A stretch of DNA of 64,000 nucleotides from a virus: positions 170,504 to 234,503 of IMG/VR virus record IMGVR_UViG_3300046694_000136, one strand, 5' to 3'. The notes under the pieces were generated by a model, which worked only from the letters and a program-made list of their open reading frames with translations, was not told where the DNA came from and did not search any database. This document shows, piece after piece, positions 47,720 through 55,361 of this stretch. Position numbers and translations under genes: made by a program. Numbering within the stretch: the stretch's first letter is position 1; the number at the start of each line of letters is the position of its first letter.

Positions 47720-48067
47720 ATGTCCGGTAGTAAAACTGTTTATACCGAAGGGTCTGACAGTACGTTCACCCACATGGGTAAAACGTACAGCGTTGATGAG
47801 CTTTTGTCTCTCACTCAGGATTTAGATGTAGTCCAGCTCTCTTTAGATAAACTGAAGTGGATGGTTGAGGACGACTTCGACATGAAACGGATGAGGGCCG
47901 CTGATACAAGTGTACCTGTACTAGTTTACAGGTTGCCCAATCGTAACTGGGTCACTATGGACGGTTATCATCGGGTTGTTAAAGCTATTCGAGTAGATAA
48001 GCTCAAAAGCATTCCTGCAAAAATTGTAACTGACAAACTATTCCAGCAACTCACTCCTCTTTCTTGA
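47720..48067 (+). CDS. ParB/sulfiredoxin-like domain protein, 115 aa
   Basis: The C-terminal half reads VPVLVYRLPNRNWVTMDGYH followed by R and a helix, then LKSIPAKIV, which is the D-G-x-H-R plus I-P-A-x-I pattern of ParB-type N-terminal domains. In that fold the DGxHR residues bind or hydrolyse a nucleotide. The protein lacks the ParB DNA-binding helix-turn-helix, so a partitioning role is unlikely; phage members are of unknown use. Starts two bases after the previous stop. Confidence 0.62.
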   Translation: MSGSKTVYTEGSDSTFTHMGKTYSVDELLSLTQDLDVVQLSLDKLKWMVEDDFDMKRMRAADTSVPVLVYRLPNRNWVTMDGYHRVVKAIRVDKLKSIPAKIVTDKLFQQLTPLS

Positions 48068-48077
48068 TAGGTGTTTC

Positions 48078-48596
48078 ATGCTCAACGATAATCAAAAACA
48101 TGTAATGCGCGGTCAAACAGTTTTCACCGAAGCACAAGTACAACGCCGTATTGAACAGGCATTGGCTAATCAAACAGTTAAGATGCCAACCCGGGAACAA
48201 ATCTTTGCGCTGGCCCATCAGTATCTGGGCATTACCAAGTACAACTCGGAAAGCACTCCGTCGTCCAACTGGTACGTAAACGGCGATACCGACTTCCACC
48301 CAGACCTGATCGACAAAGAACGCGGTAGTCTGATGCTCGGTGACTATACCGATGACGCCCTGGCTAACGCTGTCTTCCTGCACGGCAATCCATGTGATCG
48401 TGAGAAGACCCAGCGTCTTCTGTCTGGTGAGATCAGTGACATCGCTTACCTGACTGCTGGTAAAGAACGTATCCGCTGGTTGTCCCGTCATCTGGAGCGT
48501 GCGCTGAAACAGCTTCAGGAACAGGCGGTACGAATCCGTGAACTCGAAAACGAACCAGACGTAGTGGGTGATTATCATGAACAACAATCCGATTAA
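48078..48596 (+). CDS. Unknown protein with C-terminal coiled coil, 172 aa
   Basis: A mixed N-terminal part and a C-terminal amphipathic helix with heptad-like spacing (LSRHLERALKQLQEQAVRIR). No motif recognised. Its 3' end overlaps the next gene by 20 bases. Confidence 0.6.
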   Translation: MLNDNQKHVMRGQTVFTEAQVQRRIEQALANQTVKMPTREQIFALAHQYLGITKYNSESTPSSNWYVNGDTDFHPDLIDKERGSLMLGDYTDDALANAVFLHGNPCDREKTQRLLSGEISDIAYLTAGKERIRWLSRHLERALKQLQEQAVRIRELENEPDVVGDYHEQQSD

Positions 48597-48978
48597 AACT
48601 CCGTTCCTCGTGCTGCGTTGTGATGGCGGTGGTCAAGCCAGCGACGCGGCGGTTGCTGTAGTGGAAGGGATGTTCAAGTCCGTTATCCGTGACTTCGAGG
48701 AAATCATCGAGGACGGCGTGAGCGGTGCTTGGATGGACGAGAGCTATGCAACCAAGGCTCAGGACTATCTGGATGAAAAGAATCCAGGGGGTGTGGCCGA
48801 GGACACAGTAGAGGCTGCTGCACTTGAAGCCGAGGAACTTATGTCCAAGCTGATGGTTCAGAACCACCACGCCTTGCAGAACATGTCGGGTTCTTACTTG
48901 GTAGACGAAGTAGCTGTACTGCGTCGTTTCCCTAACCTTTGGGTAGTTCAAGTATTCGGATCCAAATTTCCCTTCTAA
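48577..48978 (+). CDS. Unknown acidic protein, 133 aa
   Basis: ATG 48577 lies within the end of the preceding gene behind a weak GGGTGA. The protein is acidic, Ala-rich and helical (VEAAALEAEELMSKLM) with a beta-type end (VVQVFGSKFPF). No family recognised. Confidence 0.56.
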   Translation: MNNNPIKTPFLVLRCDGGGQASDAAVAVVEGMFKSVIRDFEEIIEDGVSGAWMDESYATKAQDYLDEKNPGGVAEDTVEAAALEAEELMSKLMVQNHHALQNMSGSYLVDEVAVLRRFPNLWVVQVFGSKFPF

Positions 48979-48989
48979 GGAGATAAGTC

Positions 48990-49445
48990 ATGAACACACT
49001 GAATCCAACCAATCCAGCTAACCGTCGTACTGCTAACTTCCAGTTCGATGAAACCCTTAAGCCGGAGTTCGTCTCCACTAAGGACTCGAGCGGTCGTTAC
49101 GTTATTTCGGTTAGTAACGTTCCACTCCTTGACCATGCGGGTAAGGCTCGTTGTCTGACTCGCACTAGCGTGGACTACGATCCTCCGTATGCCGCTCATG
49201 AGCATTATATCCAGCTGAAGGTTAACGTTCTCGATCGTTTCCGTTGGGTTGAACGCTTTAACAAAGAACGTGAGAGCATGCCAGACCAAGAGGCCTTGTT
49301 CTTAGCCAAATGGTTGATGGCAGGTATCCACGGTAACTACGTCGAGTCATTTACTACCGGCGCTTTCTTCAATGACGAGTACATCAAGGAAGAAACCCGT
49401 AAGCTGTACACCCTTAACGTACTCCACCGTTTCGGAGTGAGATGA
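48990..49445 (+). CDS. Unknown protein, 151 aa
   Basis: AAGGAG at 48977-48982 supports ATG 48990. An Asn/Thr-rich N-terminus, beta strands (SGRYVISVSNVPLL) and a helical, aromatic C-terminal half. No family recognised. The next gene starts one base after its stop. Confidence 0.58.
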   Translation: MNTLNPTNPANRRTANFQFDETLKPEFVSTKDSSGRYVISVSNVPLLDHAGKARCLTRTSVDYDPPYAAHEHYIQLKVNVLDRFRWVERFNKERESMPDQEALFLAKWLMAGIHGNYVESFTTGAFFNDEYIKEETRKLYTLNVLHRFGVR

Positions 49446-49446
49446 C

Positions 49447-49761
49447 ATGCCGAGCTTTATTTCAACATTAGGAGCACAAAGAGTAAAAACCATGGCAAGG
49501 AAAACCAACAACGAACTCAGTGCACTGCCTGGGTTCTTCTTCTATCCCCAAGATGTATCGGGACTGGAAGAACTGACGTACGAACAGCGTTGCGACATTT
49601 ACAGCAACCAAGGCTGTTACGGTGTTGACCTCACCAGTAAGGGCGACGTGGAATGCGGTTTGGCTAACGCGCGTATTCCCACTCACCGTCGTCCGGGAAC
49701 AGAGATTCCTGCTTACGGGAAGGTTCCTATCGACCTGCGTGGCGTTCTGGAGTCGAAATGA
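49447..49761 (+). CDS. Unknown protein, 104 aa
   Basis: ATG 49447 follows GGAG 49434-49437. A Pro/Gly-rich small protein with two cysteines (QRCDIYSNQGCYGVDL and a later VECGL). An internal ATG at 49492 is a possible shorter start. The stop overlaps the next start (ATGA). Confidence 0.55.
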   Translation: MPSFISTLGAQRVKTMARKTNNELSALPGFFFYPQDVSGLEELTYEQRCDIYSNQGCYGVDLTSKGDVECGLANARIPTHRRPGTEIPAYGKVPIDLRGVLESK

Positions 49762-49973
49762 TCAGTGCTCACGCTAAAGACTGGTTCAAAGATTACATGA
49801 ACGTAATGGGCGTGGTTGTGTTTCTGGTTATGGGCCTGTCTGGACAATCCAAGGAACTCATCTTGGCGCTGCTCGTCTTTACGTTCTGTGGTCTGGTGGC
49901 TAAGTTCAGCTATCTCAGTAGCTTCGTTGCTGCGATGTTGCTGTCCACCTTCGGAGCTGGTCTGTTCCTTTAG
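49758..49973 (+). CDS. Small membrane protein, 71 aa
   Basis: At least two hydrophobic segments (VMGVVVFLVMGLSG and LILALLVFTFCGLVAKF), with a third near the end (FVAAMLLSTFGAGLFL). Coupled to the previous gene by ATGA overlap. No family recognised. Confidence 0.65.
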   Translation: MISAHAKDWFKDYMNVMGVVVFLVMGLSGQSKELILALLVFTFCGLVAKFSYLSSFVAAMLLSTFGAGLFL

Positions 49974-49991
49974 TTATACGAGAAAGTTGTA

Positions 49992-50180
49992 ATGGCTGAT
50001 AAGAAAAGTGACGAGTACTTGATTGATCCGGTTTACCTGAAGCATCATCAGTTCATTGATAGGTTGTTTATCTTTCTTGTAGTAGGTGGCTCTGTGTTAG
50101 GTGGTCTCATGACATGGTCGATAACTAACATCGACGTTACTGGGACTATCTGCTGGGCCTTGGTTAGTCTGTTTGGCTAG
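49992..50180 (+). CDS. Small membrane protein, 62 aa
   Basis: A polar N-terminus (MADKKSDEYLIDPVYLKHH) and two hydrophobic segments (FIFLVVGGSVLGGLMTW and TICWALVSLF). Last gene before a terminator. No family recognised. Confidence 0.62.
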   Translation: MADKKSDEYLIDPVYLKHHQFIDRLFIFLVVGGSVLGGLMTWSITNIDVTGTICWALVSLFG

Positions 50181-50195
50181 CAGTACCCCGCATAC

Positions 50196-50226
50196 TACCC
50201 TACCAGCCCATAAGGCTGGTAGGGTA
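50196..50226 (+). terminator. Hairpin terminator
   Basis: TACCCTACCAGCC pairs perfectly with GGCTGGTAGGGTA around CATAA, a 13-bp stem. No T-run directly after. Confidence 0.78.
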
Positions 50227-50260
50227 ACTATGTCAATTTAATTTGCACTAGAAGACACAT

Positions 50261-50279
50261 CTATATTACTAGTGTGAAT
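50261..50279 (+). promoter_or_regulatory. Early-type phage promoter motif (best match)
   Basis: CTATATTACTAGTGTGAAT is the closest single copy to the consensus, 57 bases before GTG 50336. Confidence 0.78.
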
Positions 50280-50335
50280 TGAAACCCTTGTTAGGGCATT
50301 GTCCCTTAACGTTTAAAAGAAAAGGATGACTGGTA

Positions 50336-50608
50336 GTGAAGCGTACTGAACAAGAACTTTCCGAGTACCAAGCAGAACTCGCTAAACTGAACCGCATGCT
50401 TAATTGGAATACCAAGGAAGCTGAACGTTTCAGCTCCCAAGGTAACCGAAAGGTAGCCAAGGGTAACAGCGGGGAGTACCTCTTTGCGAAGGCAGCTATT
50501 CACGAGGGTGAGTGCAAGACACTCGATAAGAAAATCGAACAGCATGTTTATGCTTACTATAACCCTCCTCTGATTGCTCGGATTAAGCGTTTCCTGTTTA
50601 ACATATAA
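50336..50608 (+). CDS. Small coiled-coil protein, GTG start, 90 aa
   Basis: The GTG start follows AAGGA 50322-50326; the ATG at 50326 opens another frame that stops after seven codons. The protein is charged and helical (QELSEYQAELAKLNRML) and ends NPPLIARIKRFLFNI, which matches the end of the next gene (NPPSLESRIIACINRVLSF), so the two look like paralogs. No family recognised. Confidence 0.6.
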   Translation: MKRTEQELSEYQAELAKLNRMLNWNTKEAERFSSQGNRKVAKGNSGEYLFAKAAIHEGECKTLDKKIEQHVYAYYNPPLIARIKRFLFNI

Positions 50609-50619
50609 AGGTGTTGGTT

Positions 50620-50925
50620 ATGCTGGACCTAATGAGTGACGAAGAAGTCCATTACTGCCAAGTGACTGTACAGAATCTCCGTATTGAACTTTACAACATC
50701 CAGAATGATCTACGAGTCCTTAAAGCTGGACTGGATAATCAACTGGATCCCCCTAACCAAATGAAAGTCTACGCGATTATTGCTGTACGCGATAAGCTCG
50801 AAGCTCGTCGTCGTTTTAATGGAATGCTGATTGCTGGTATTCGGGAAGTGTTGGTTAACCCACCTTCTCTGGAGTCTCGGATTATTGCTTGCATTAACCG
50901 AGTTCTTTCTTTTCGTTTTATCTGA
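50620..50925 (+). CDS. Small coiled-coil protein, paralog of the preceding gene, 101 aa
   Basis: ATG 50620 follows AAGG 50608-50611. Helical and charged (LRIELYNIQNDLRVLKAGL), ending with the NPP motif and a hydrophobic basic helix as in its neighbour. The shared end could be a membrane- or partner-binding helix. Function unknown. Confidence 0.6.
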   Translation: MLDLMSDEEVHYCQVTVQNLRIELYNIQNDLRVLKAGLDNQLDPPNQMKVYAIIAVRDKLEARRRFNGMLIAGIREVLVNPPSLESRIIACINRVLSFRFI

Positions 50926-50940
50926 ATAAGGATTAAAAAG

Positions 50941-51528
50941 ATGACTGCGCAGAATAATGACCACATGGAACTGATCCGCGGTAAGTTCGCTGAATTCGTT
51001 AACGGACTGGTCGAGCTACAAAAGATCAAGGATACCCTCTATGGGCCTCTTCAGGAGAAAGTATCAAACAGCCTCGACACTATGGTTACGACGGGCGAGT
51101 ACCCACTGCGCGAGCTCACAGGTCTTATTACCTTTGATCCTGAAGACAAGCTCAAGGTACTCAGCACCGATATCCGTATTCCTGAAGGGGAGTTCTGGGA
51201 TTCAGCAACAATGGTCAAAGTACTTACTTCAATGACCGATCAGTTAACGGCCTGCAAGGTACCTGAACCAGAAGTATTGATCTCGGTGAAAGGCCTTAAC
51301 AGGCTCACTTACAAACTTTCTCGCGAATGGATAAACTGGCACGGGAATATCTTTCCTGAGTACCGAGAGCATGGTGGAGCCAACGCAGCTGCGTGGCATG
51401 CCGCGAGAAAGCACTTCAAACGAGGTCCCGCTGACCAGATCAGTCATGAGATATCCCCTCTGGCCGAGCGGCAACTGGAAGGCGATGTGGAAGTTAAGTT
51501 TTTCCGTGTTACACGGGAGGAACTTTAA
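50941..51528 (+). CDS. Unknown early protein with W-x-x-W-type module, 195 aa
   Basis: Residues about 127-160 (SREWINWHGNIFPEYREHGG then an Ala/His-rich helix) fit the recurring module, and the preceding segment (PEVLISVKGLN) resembles PEYLIVLEQEDGG ahead of the module in the 17906 protein. N-terminal half is helical. AAGGA upstream. No family recognised. Confidence 0.6.
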   Translation: MTAQNNDHMELIRGKFAEFVNGLVELQKIKDTLYGPLQEKVSNSLDTMVTTGEYPLRELTGLITFDPEDKLKVLSTDIRIPEGEFWDSATMVKVLTSMTDQLTACKVPEPEVLISVKGLNRLTYKLSREWINWHGNIFPEYREHGGANAAAWHAARKHFKRGPADQISHEISPLAERQLEGDVEVKFFRVTREEL

Positions 51529-51530
51529 CT

Positions 51531-51848
51531 ATGGCTGATTCACCTAAGGAACGTGGGGCTGTAATTACTGTAGTCCGAGAGTTCTTCTCTGCCTTCTTGG
51601 TTGAACTCTTAGTCATACGCGGTATTTTCAAGGACATATTCAATTTTCGTGAAGTGACTGTCACCGAACAGAACGAGAAAGACAAGGAAGCAATTGCCGG
51701 GTACAGTGAAAGCTATGTCTATTGGGAACCCGGTGGCGATTCCGTTACTCTTGACGGTTCTTACGACGTTGACCAGCTAAAGACCGTTATTCGTTTCATG
51801 GAGAACGGTGGACCTGGTAAAGGGAACTGTAAACACGAAGAACTTTAA
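51531..51848 (+). CDS. Unknown small protein, 105 aa
   Basis: A hydrophobic stretch early on (FFSAFLVELLVIRGIF) and an acidic C-terminal half. The start lies two bases after the preceding stop, behind GGAGG. It ends the plus-strand block. No family recognised. Confidence 0.58.
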   Translation: MADSPKERGAVITVVREFFSAFLVELLVIRGIFKDIFNFREVTVTEQNEKDKEAIAGYSESYVYWEPGGDSVTLDGSYDVDQLKTVIRFMENGGPGKGNCKHEEL

Positions 51849-51861
51849 CTTGCGAGCATAA

Positions 51862-51890
51862 CCCTACCTAGCCTTATGGGCTAGGTAGGG
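51862..51890. terminator. Bidirectional hairpin terminator at the strand switch
   Basis: CCCTACCTAGCC pairs perfectly with GGCTAGGTAGGG (51879-51890) around TTATG. It separates the plus-strand early block from the minus-strand tail-protein block. TTTTCTTTTTTG follows on the plus strand. Confidence 0.85.
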
Positions 51891-51913
51891 GATACGCCTT
51901 TTCTTTTTTGTTT

Positions 51914-53251
51914 CTATACTTCTTCGATGATCGGTCTCCAACCCGCATAGGTCTGAGTGGCATTGAGTGCAACATACCAACCAGCAAGGATCTGACGGTT
52001 ACCGTTGTTATCCGCGTCGTTATAACCGCGAACCAAGTGAGTGTTGCCACCGACGTTCAACTCTTGACACCAAGTCATCACACCAGCTCCACCGGACTGA
52101 GCTTTGTTGGTAGACAACCCCAACTCAGCATCTGTGTAAGCGGCCCAGCGAGGATAAGCTTGGATCTCAGGTTGTTGAAGAGACACCCCGCCATAGACAG
52201 GATAGATCAAGTCGTTGTACTCACCGGCCGTTGCAATAGACCCGTAAGAAGCCGGCTCAGACGCAGCGCCAGTAGGAATGCGCAGAGTATGCAACTTACC
52301 ACCAATGGTGAACTGTTGCTGCTTCTTGGTGATCCCAAGAGCGTTTAGCGCTTCCCACGTCATGCCGTGACGCAGTGCTTTCTTCGGCATGTAAACAGTC
52401 TTGCCTTTGTAACGGTACTTCAACCAAGTGGTATTAGCATTCGTTACAGAGCCAACTGAACCCATCCCTACCAAAGCCGTCAACGCAGCAACCGTAATGA
52501 AATCAGCTTCAGCAACTTCACCGTAGAACATGTCTTCTGGCGGAGTTATCCCAACGTATTCCAAGACAGGGCGGAACCCATAAACATCCAAAGTACCCTG
52601 ACCATTACCTTCGTTCGTGTTGGCATCGTTGATGATGGTGTGACGAGCGATTGTGGGTAAGCCAGTGCCGGAGGTGTAATCCCAACCACGAGCAGACAAC
52701 GCTGTGGTAATCGTAGTGTGCTGGTTCTTACACACCGACACCAAACCCTTCTGACCAGCAAGACTGTTATTAAGAACCAGTCCTAGATCCTGAGCCGTAT
52801 AGTACGACCACACTTCAGCACTAGGTCTATCTGCCGCAGAGAAGATCGGCCAAATGTACTGGTCCCATTCCCCACCTCCGTTGTTGTTCACAATGGAGGA
52901 GAAAGGGTCGACGGACATACCGGTCATTAACCGGACTTTATACGTCACACCGCCAATGAGAACATTTTTACCGACTAGCAGGTTGGCCGCTTTATAGGCA
53001 GCTACAGTTGTTCCGTAACGTAATGTTTTCCGTGCAATGTAAAACGTCTTACCTGCATCAATGTATTTAAGCCAACCGACTTTGTCATTGATAGGAGTAC
53101 CAGAGGTCAGTCCCAGTAGGGTAGCCAGCTCAGGGCCCGCAATCAGATCGTCTGAACTGACGTACCCCTGAAAGGGTTTACCGGCAACCACTGCTGGAGG
53201 AACGAAAACTTCCGCTGCTTGGACTCCCTTTAAAAGAAGTGCTTCTAACAT
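51914..53251 (-). CDS. Adhesin-like virion protein with two copies of the amplified domain
   Basis: A 445-residue protein made of two copies of a roughly 200-residue domain. Each copy begins with F-x-G-x-V-x-x-x-D-(F/L)-I, then GWLKYIDAGKTFYIARKTLR-type strands, a GG-x-(T/L)-x-(K/L)-x-R-(L/I)-x-TG strand, a GGEW(N/D)-x-x-I-(W/Y)P turn and a closing GWRPI/VLE. The same domain occurs in the five neighbouring genes upstream (to 59573). Composition and position next to the tail fibre suggest receptor-binding or fibre-decoration proteins. No family name is certain. AAGGTGG precedes the start. Last gene of the minus-strand block. Confidence 0.68.
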   Translation of the reverse strand: MLEALLLKGVQAAEVFVPPAVVAGKPFQGYVSSDDLIAGPELATLLGLTSGTPINDKVGWLKYIDAGKTFYIARKTLRYGTTVAAYKAANLLVGKNVLIGGVTYKVRLMTGMSVDPFSSIVNNNGGGEWDQYIWPIFSAADRPSAEVWSYYTAQDLGLVLNNSLAGQKGLVSVCKNQHTTITTALSARGWDYTSGTGLPTIARHTIINDANTNEGNGQGTLDVYGFRPVLEYVGITPPEDMFYGEVAEADFITVAALTALVGMGSVGSVTNANTTWLKYRYKGKTVYMPKKALRHGMTWEALNALGITKKQQQFTIGGKLHTLRIPTGAASEPASYGSIATAGEYNDLIYPVYGGVSLQQPEIQAYPRWAAYTDAELGLSTNKAQSGGAGVMTWCQELNVGGNTHLVRGYNDADNNGNRQILAGWYVALNATQTYAGWRPIIEEV

Positions 53252-53260
53252 GAGGCCACC

Positions 53261-53719
53261 TTACGCGGCTAGCGCTACGGGCTTGGGTTCTGTTGGGTTG
53301 TTAATGATCCGGTGAAGGTTCACACCCGCCATAATAACTTTCTTCTTCCACGGAGTTACTTCCAATACATCCATGGACTCTTTCAAAATCGCATCAATCT
53401 GCTTACGGTTAACCTTAACCTTGGTCTCCACCCCATTAATCATCTCGAGGATGTAGTAGGTGGTGCAGAGCTTGTCATGCAGCGTGGTGCACTGGGTGTA
53501 CTCGCCAATAGGAGGGAGCAACCACCAGAGGAAGCGTGGAATAGTCGCTCCATCTGTTTGGAATCCGGTTTCCACAGTGACGTACTGGGGAGAGTTCTCC
53601 TTGCCAATGTAATAGTTGAACCCGGGGACAGTATCCCATATATCCTTTTTGTTGAGCACACTCGCTATCTTGTTAAACCGCAACTGCTCTTCAGCGCTAA
53701 AACGGGTAAATGTACTCAT
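53261..53719 (-). CDS. DUF1353 family protein
   Basis: A 152-residue protein with the DUF1353 core: ETGFQTDGATIPRFLWWLLP followed by PIGEYTQ and LHDKL (conserved His-Asp). DUF1353 proteins are common in tailed phages near tail or lysis genes; a peptidase-like active site has been suggested but function is unproven. AAGGAG precedes the start. A C-G closed UUCG hairpin lies between it and the upstream gene. Confidence 0.85.
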   Translation of the reverse strand: MSTFTRFSAEEQLRFNKIASVLNKKDIWDTVPGFNYYIGKENSPQYVTVETGFQTDGATIPRFLWWLLPPIGEYTQCTTLHDKLCTTYYILEMINGVETKVKVNRKQIDAILKESMDVLEVTPWKKKVIMAGVNLHRIINNPTEPKPVALAA

Positions 53720-53745
53720 TGAACAATCTCCTTATTACTTGGAAT

Positions 53746-53765
53746 CCTCCCTCCGAAGAGGGAGG
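53746..53765. terminator. UUCG-type hairpin in the minus-strand block
   Basis: CCTCCCTC pairs with GAGGGAGG around CGAA on the plus strand; as minus-strand RNA the loop is C(UUCG)G, a very stable tetraloop. No T-run follows, so partial termination or mRNA-end protection is likelier than a full stop. Confidence 0.62.
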
Positions 53766-53773
53766 CGCTAACC

Positions 53774-54433
53774 TTACTCTTCCGGAAGGAAGAAGTTAGT
53801 CGGTTCCTCAGGCAGGTCTTCAAAGGTCAACGCTGCGTCGATAGCCGCTTTGTAATCCCACGACACGGCGTAACTTTGCTGCACTTGAACAAAGGTACGG
53901 TCGGCCATGTCAACAACCTGCTGAGCGGTCATGACAACGGTGATGTTCTCATACACACGGAACGGGAAGTCCATCGTCCCACCACCGGCGATAACTTCCT
54001 TCGCAATGGTCCGGTAGTCCGAGATGTTACCGCGGTCAGAAGAACGGACCTGCACGTGCAGTACTTGGTCATTGGCGAACTTGTAAGGGAACCCTTTACC
54101 CAAAGCAGCGATGCGCAGGGATTCAGCCTGAGTACGCATGATGGTCTTACGCTCTTCCAGCTTGTTTGCGGCTTCTACTTCACTGTAGGAACGGGAGACC
54201 CACGTTTGAGTCCAGATCCCGAGGATGTTCTCCGGCTCGCCCTCAGTAACCACGTCACCAGCAGGAGCAGGGGTTTCTTTAACCAGCTCGATACCGAACT
54301 CGTACAGAGTTTCCGAATCACTGGTAGGGCCGAAAGCGGTGTTCGGTGCGTACTTAGCCATATCGGCCAAGAAGACTGGGTAAGTACCGCTATCGCTGTG
54401 GATCAAGCGGGTAGTGCGAGTTACTGTAGTCAT
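53774..54433 (-). CDS. DUF4376-like fibre-associated protein
   Basis: A 219-residue protein whose C-terminal part (MADRTFVQVQQSYAVSWDYK and AIDAALTFEDL) matches the end of DUF4376 proteins, which are often fused to or encoded beside phage tail fibres. The middle contains a strand pattern (VLHVQVRSSDRGNISDYRTI) also typical of that domain. It may act in fibre assembly. AAGGA precedes the start. Family call is from motif memory. Confidence 0.65.
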   Translation of the reverse strand: MTTVTRTTRLIHSDSGTYPVFLADMAKYAPNTAFGPTSDSETLYEFGIELVKETPAPAGDVVTEGEPENILGIWTQTWVSRSYSEVEAANKLEERKTIMRTQAESLRIAALGKGFPYKFANDQVLHVQVRSSDRGNISDYRTIAKEVIAGGGTMDFPFRVYENITVVMTAQQVVDMADRTFVQVQQSYAVSWDYKAAIDAALTFEDLPEEPTNFFLPEE

Positions 54434-54444
54434 GTTTGATTTCC

Positions 54445-55350
54445 TTACAGAACAAGTTCAAAAAGAGGACGCCAGCCGTGCAGGTTGTGCGTTGCGTTAG
54501 TAGTCAACGAGATGTTCAGTAAATCTGGTTGGGTCCCGCTGCCACGGTTGATGCAGGTGCCGGTCTGAAGGTCGGTAGAGAACGTAATCCAAGACCCGTT
54601 AACCAGATCATCCAGTTGCTTATAACCCAGAGTGTCGGGATAAGCACGGTTCTGGAAAGCATACGGAAGGATCAGGTCGTATTCACCACCCATCTGATCG
54701 GCAGGAGTAGCGCTGTTACTGGACATCACTGCACGGGATGTTGGAACCCGCAGGATGAACGAATGGTCACCACGAGTTACACCCTTAGCCTGTGGAATAG
54801 TCCCGAAGGTTGTCTTGGCGTAAGCGGCCCAATCAGAGCTTGGGAAGTTCCCGTAGATCACACCTGCACGATACAGCAGTTCCCACGTAATCGTGGTATA
54901 CAAGGCTTGACTAGCGATGTAGAGGATCTTGCCTTTATAGACAAACTTCAACCACCCCAGTGCAGCATCAGTGTTTTCACCAGAAGCGCTCGTGATAGTC
55001 CCTACAAAGTTCTTACACTCTTGAGTAGAGAACAAATCAGACATTGGCATCTTGCCGAAGTAACCGAAACTCCAATCGCCACGAAGCAATGCCTGAGGAC
55101 CTGGACCGGTGTACGGCATATACGCCAACACCTTGTTAGGAGTCAGCGCGGTATCGGTACCCTTGCGAGAAGCGACGCGATAGTAGTACAGCTGGTTACG
55201 TACTGCGGTGTCATCTGTGTACGTCAACGTCCCAGCAGGCAATACCGCAAGAGCAGCAGGTAATGCACCATCGGCAATGGGAGCGTTCGCTCTGTAAACG
55301 GTGTACTCGTCTGCCGTATTAGGGTCAGTCCAATCAATCTTAATACCCAT
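54445..55350 (-). CDS. FN3-like plus adhesin-like domain virion protein, 301 aa
   Basis: Residues about 1-85 form a fibronectin type III-like sandwich (IKIDWTDPNTADEYTVYRAN, later YTDDTAVRNQLYYYRV). A linker GPGPQALLRGDWSFGYFG joins it to one copy of the amplified domain (WLKFVYKGKILYIASQAL ... GGEYDLILPY ... GWRPLFELV). Two further upstream genes have the same two-part plan. GGAGGG precedes the start. Likely a receptor-binding or fibre-linked protein. Confidence 0.68.
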   Translation of the reverse strand: MGIKIDWTDPNTADEYTVYRANAPIADGALPAALAVLPAGTLTYTDDTAVRNQLYYYRVASRKGTDTALTPNKVLAYMPYTGPGPQALLRGDWSFGYFGKMPMSDLFSTQECKNFVGTITSASGENTDAALGWLKFVYKGKILYIASQALYTTITWELLYRAGVIYGNFPSSDWAAYAKTTFGTIPQAKGVTRGDHSFILRVPTSRAVMSSNSATPADQMGGEYDLILPYAFQNRAYPDTLGYKQLDDLVNGSWITFSTDLQTGTCINRGSGTQPDLLNISLTTNATHNLHGWRPLFELVL

Positions 55351-55361
55351 TTAACCCTCCG

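Noticed and set aside
47720-48067. Plasmid-type ParB partition protein
   Set aside because: The DGYHR motif is there but the protein is only 115 residues, lacks a DNA-binding domain and has no ParA neighbour, so partitioning is not supported.
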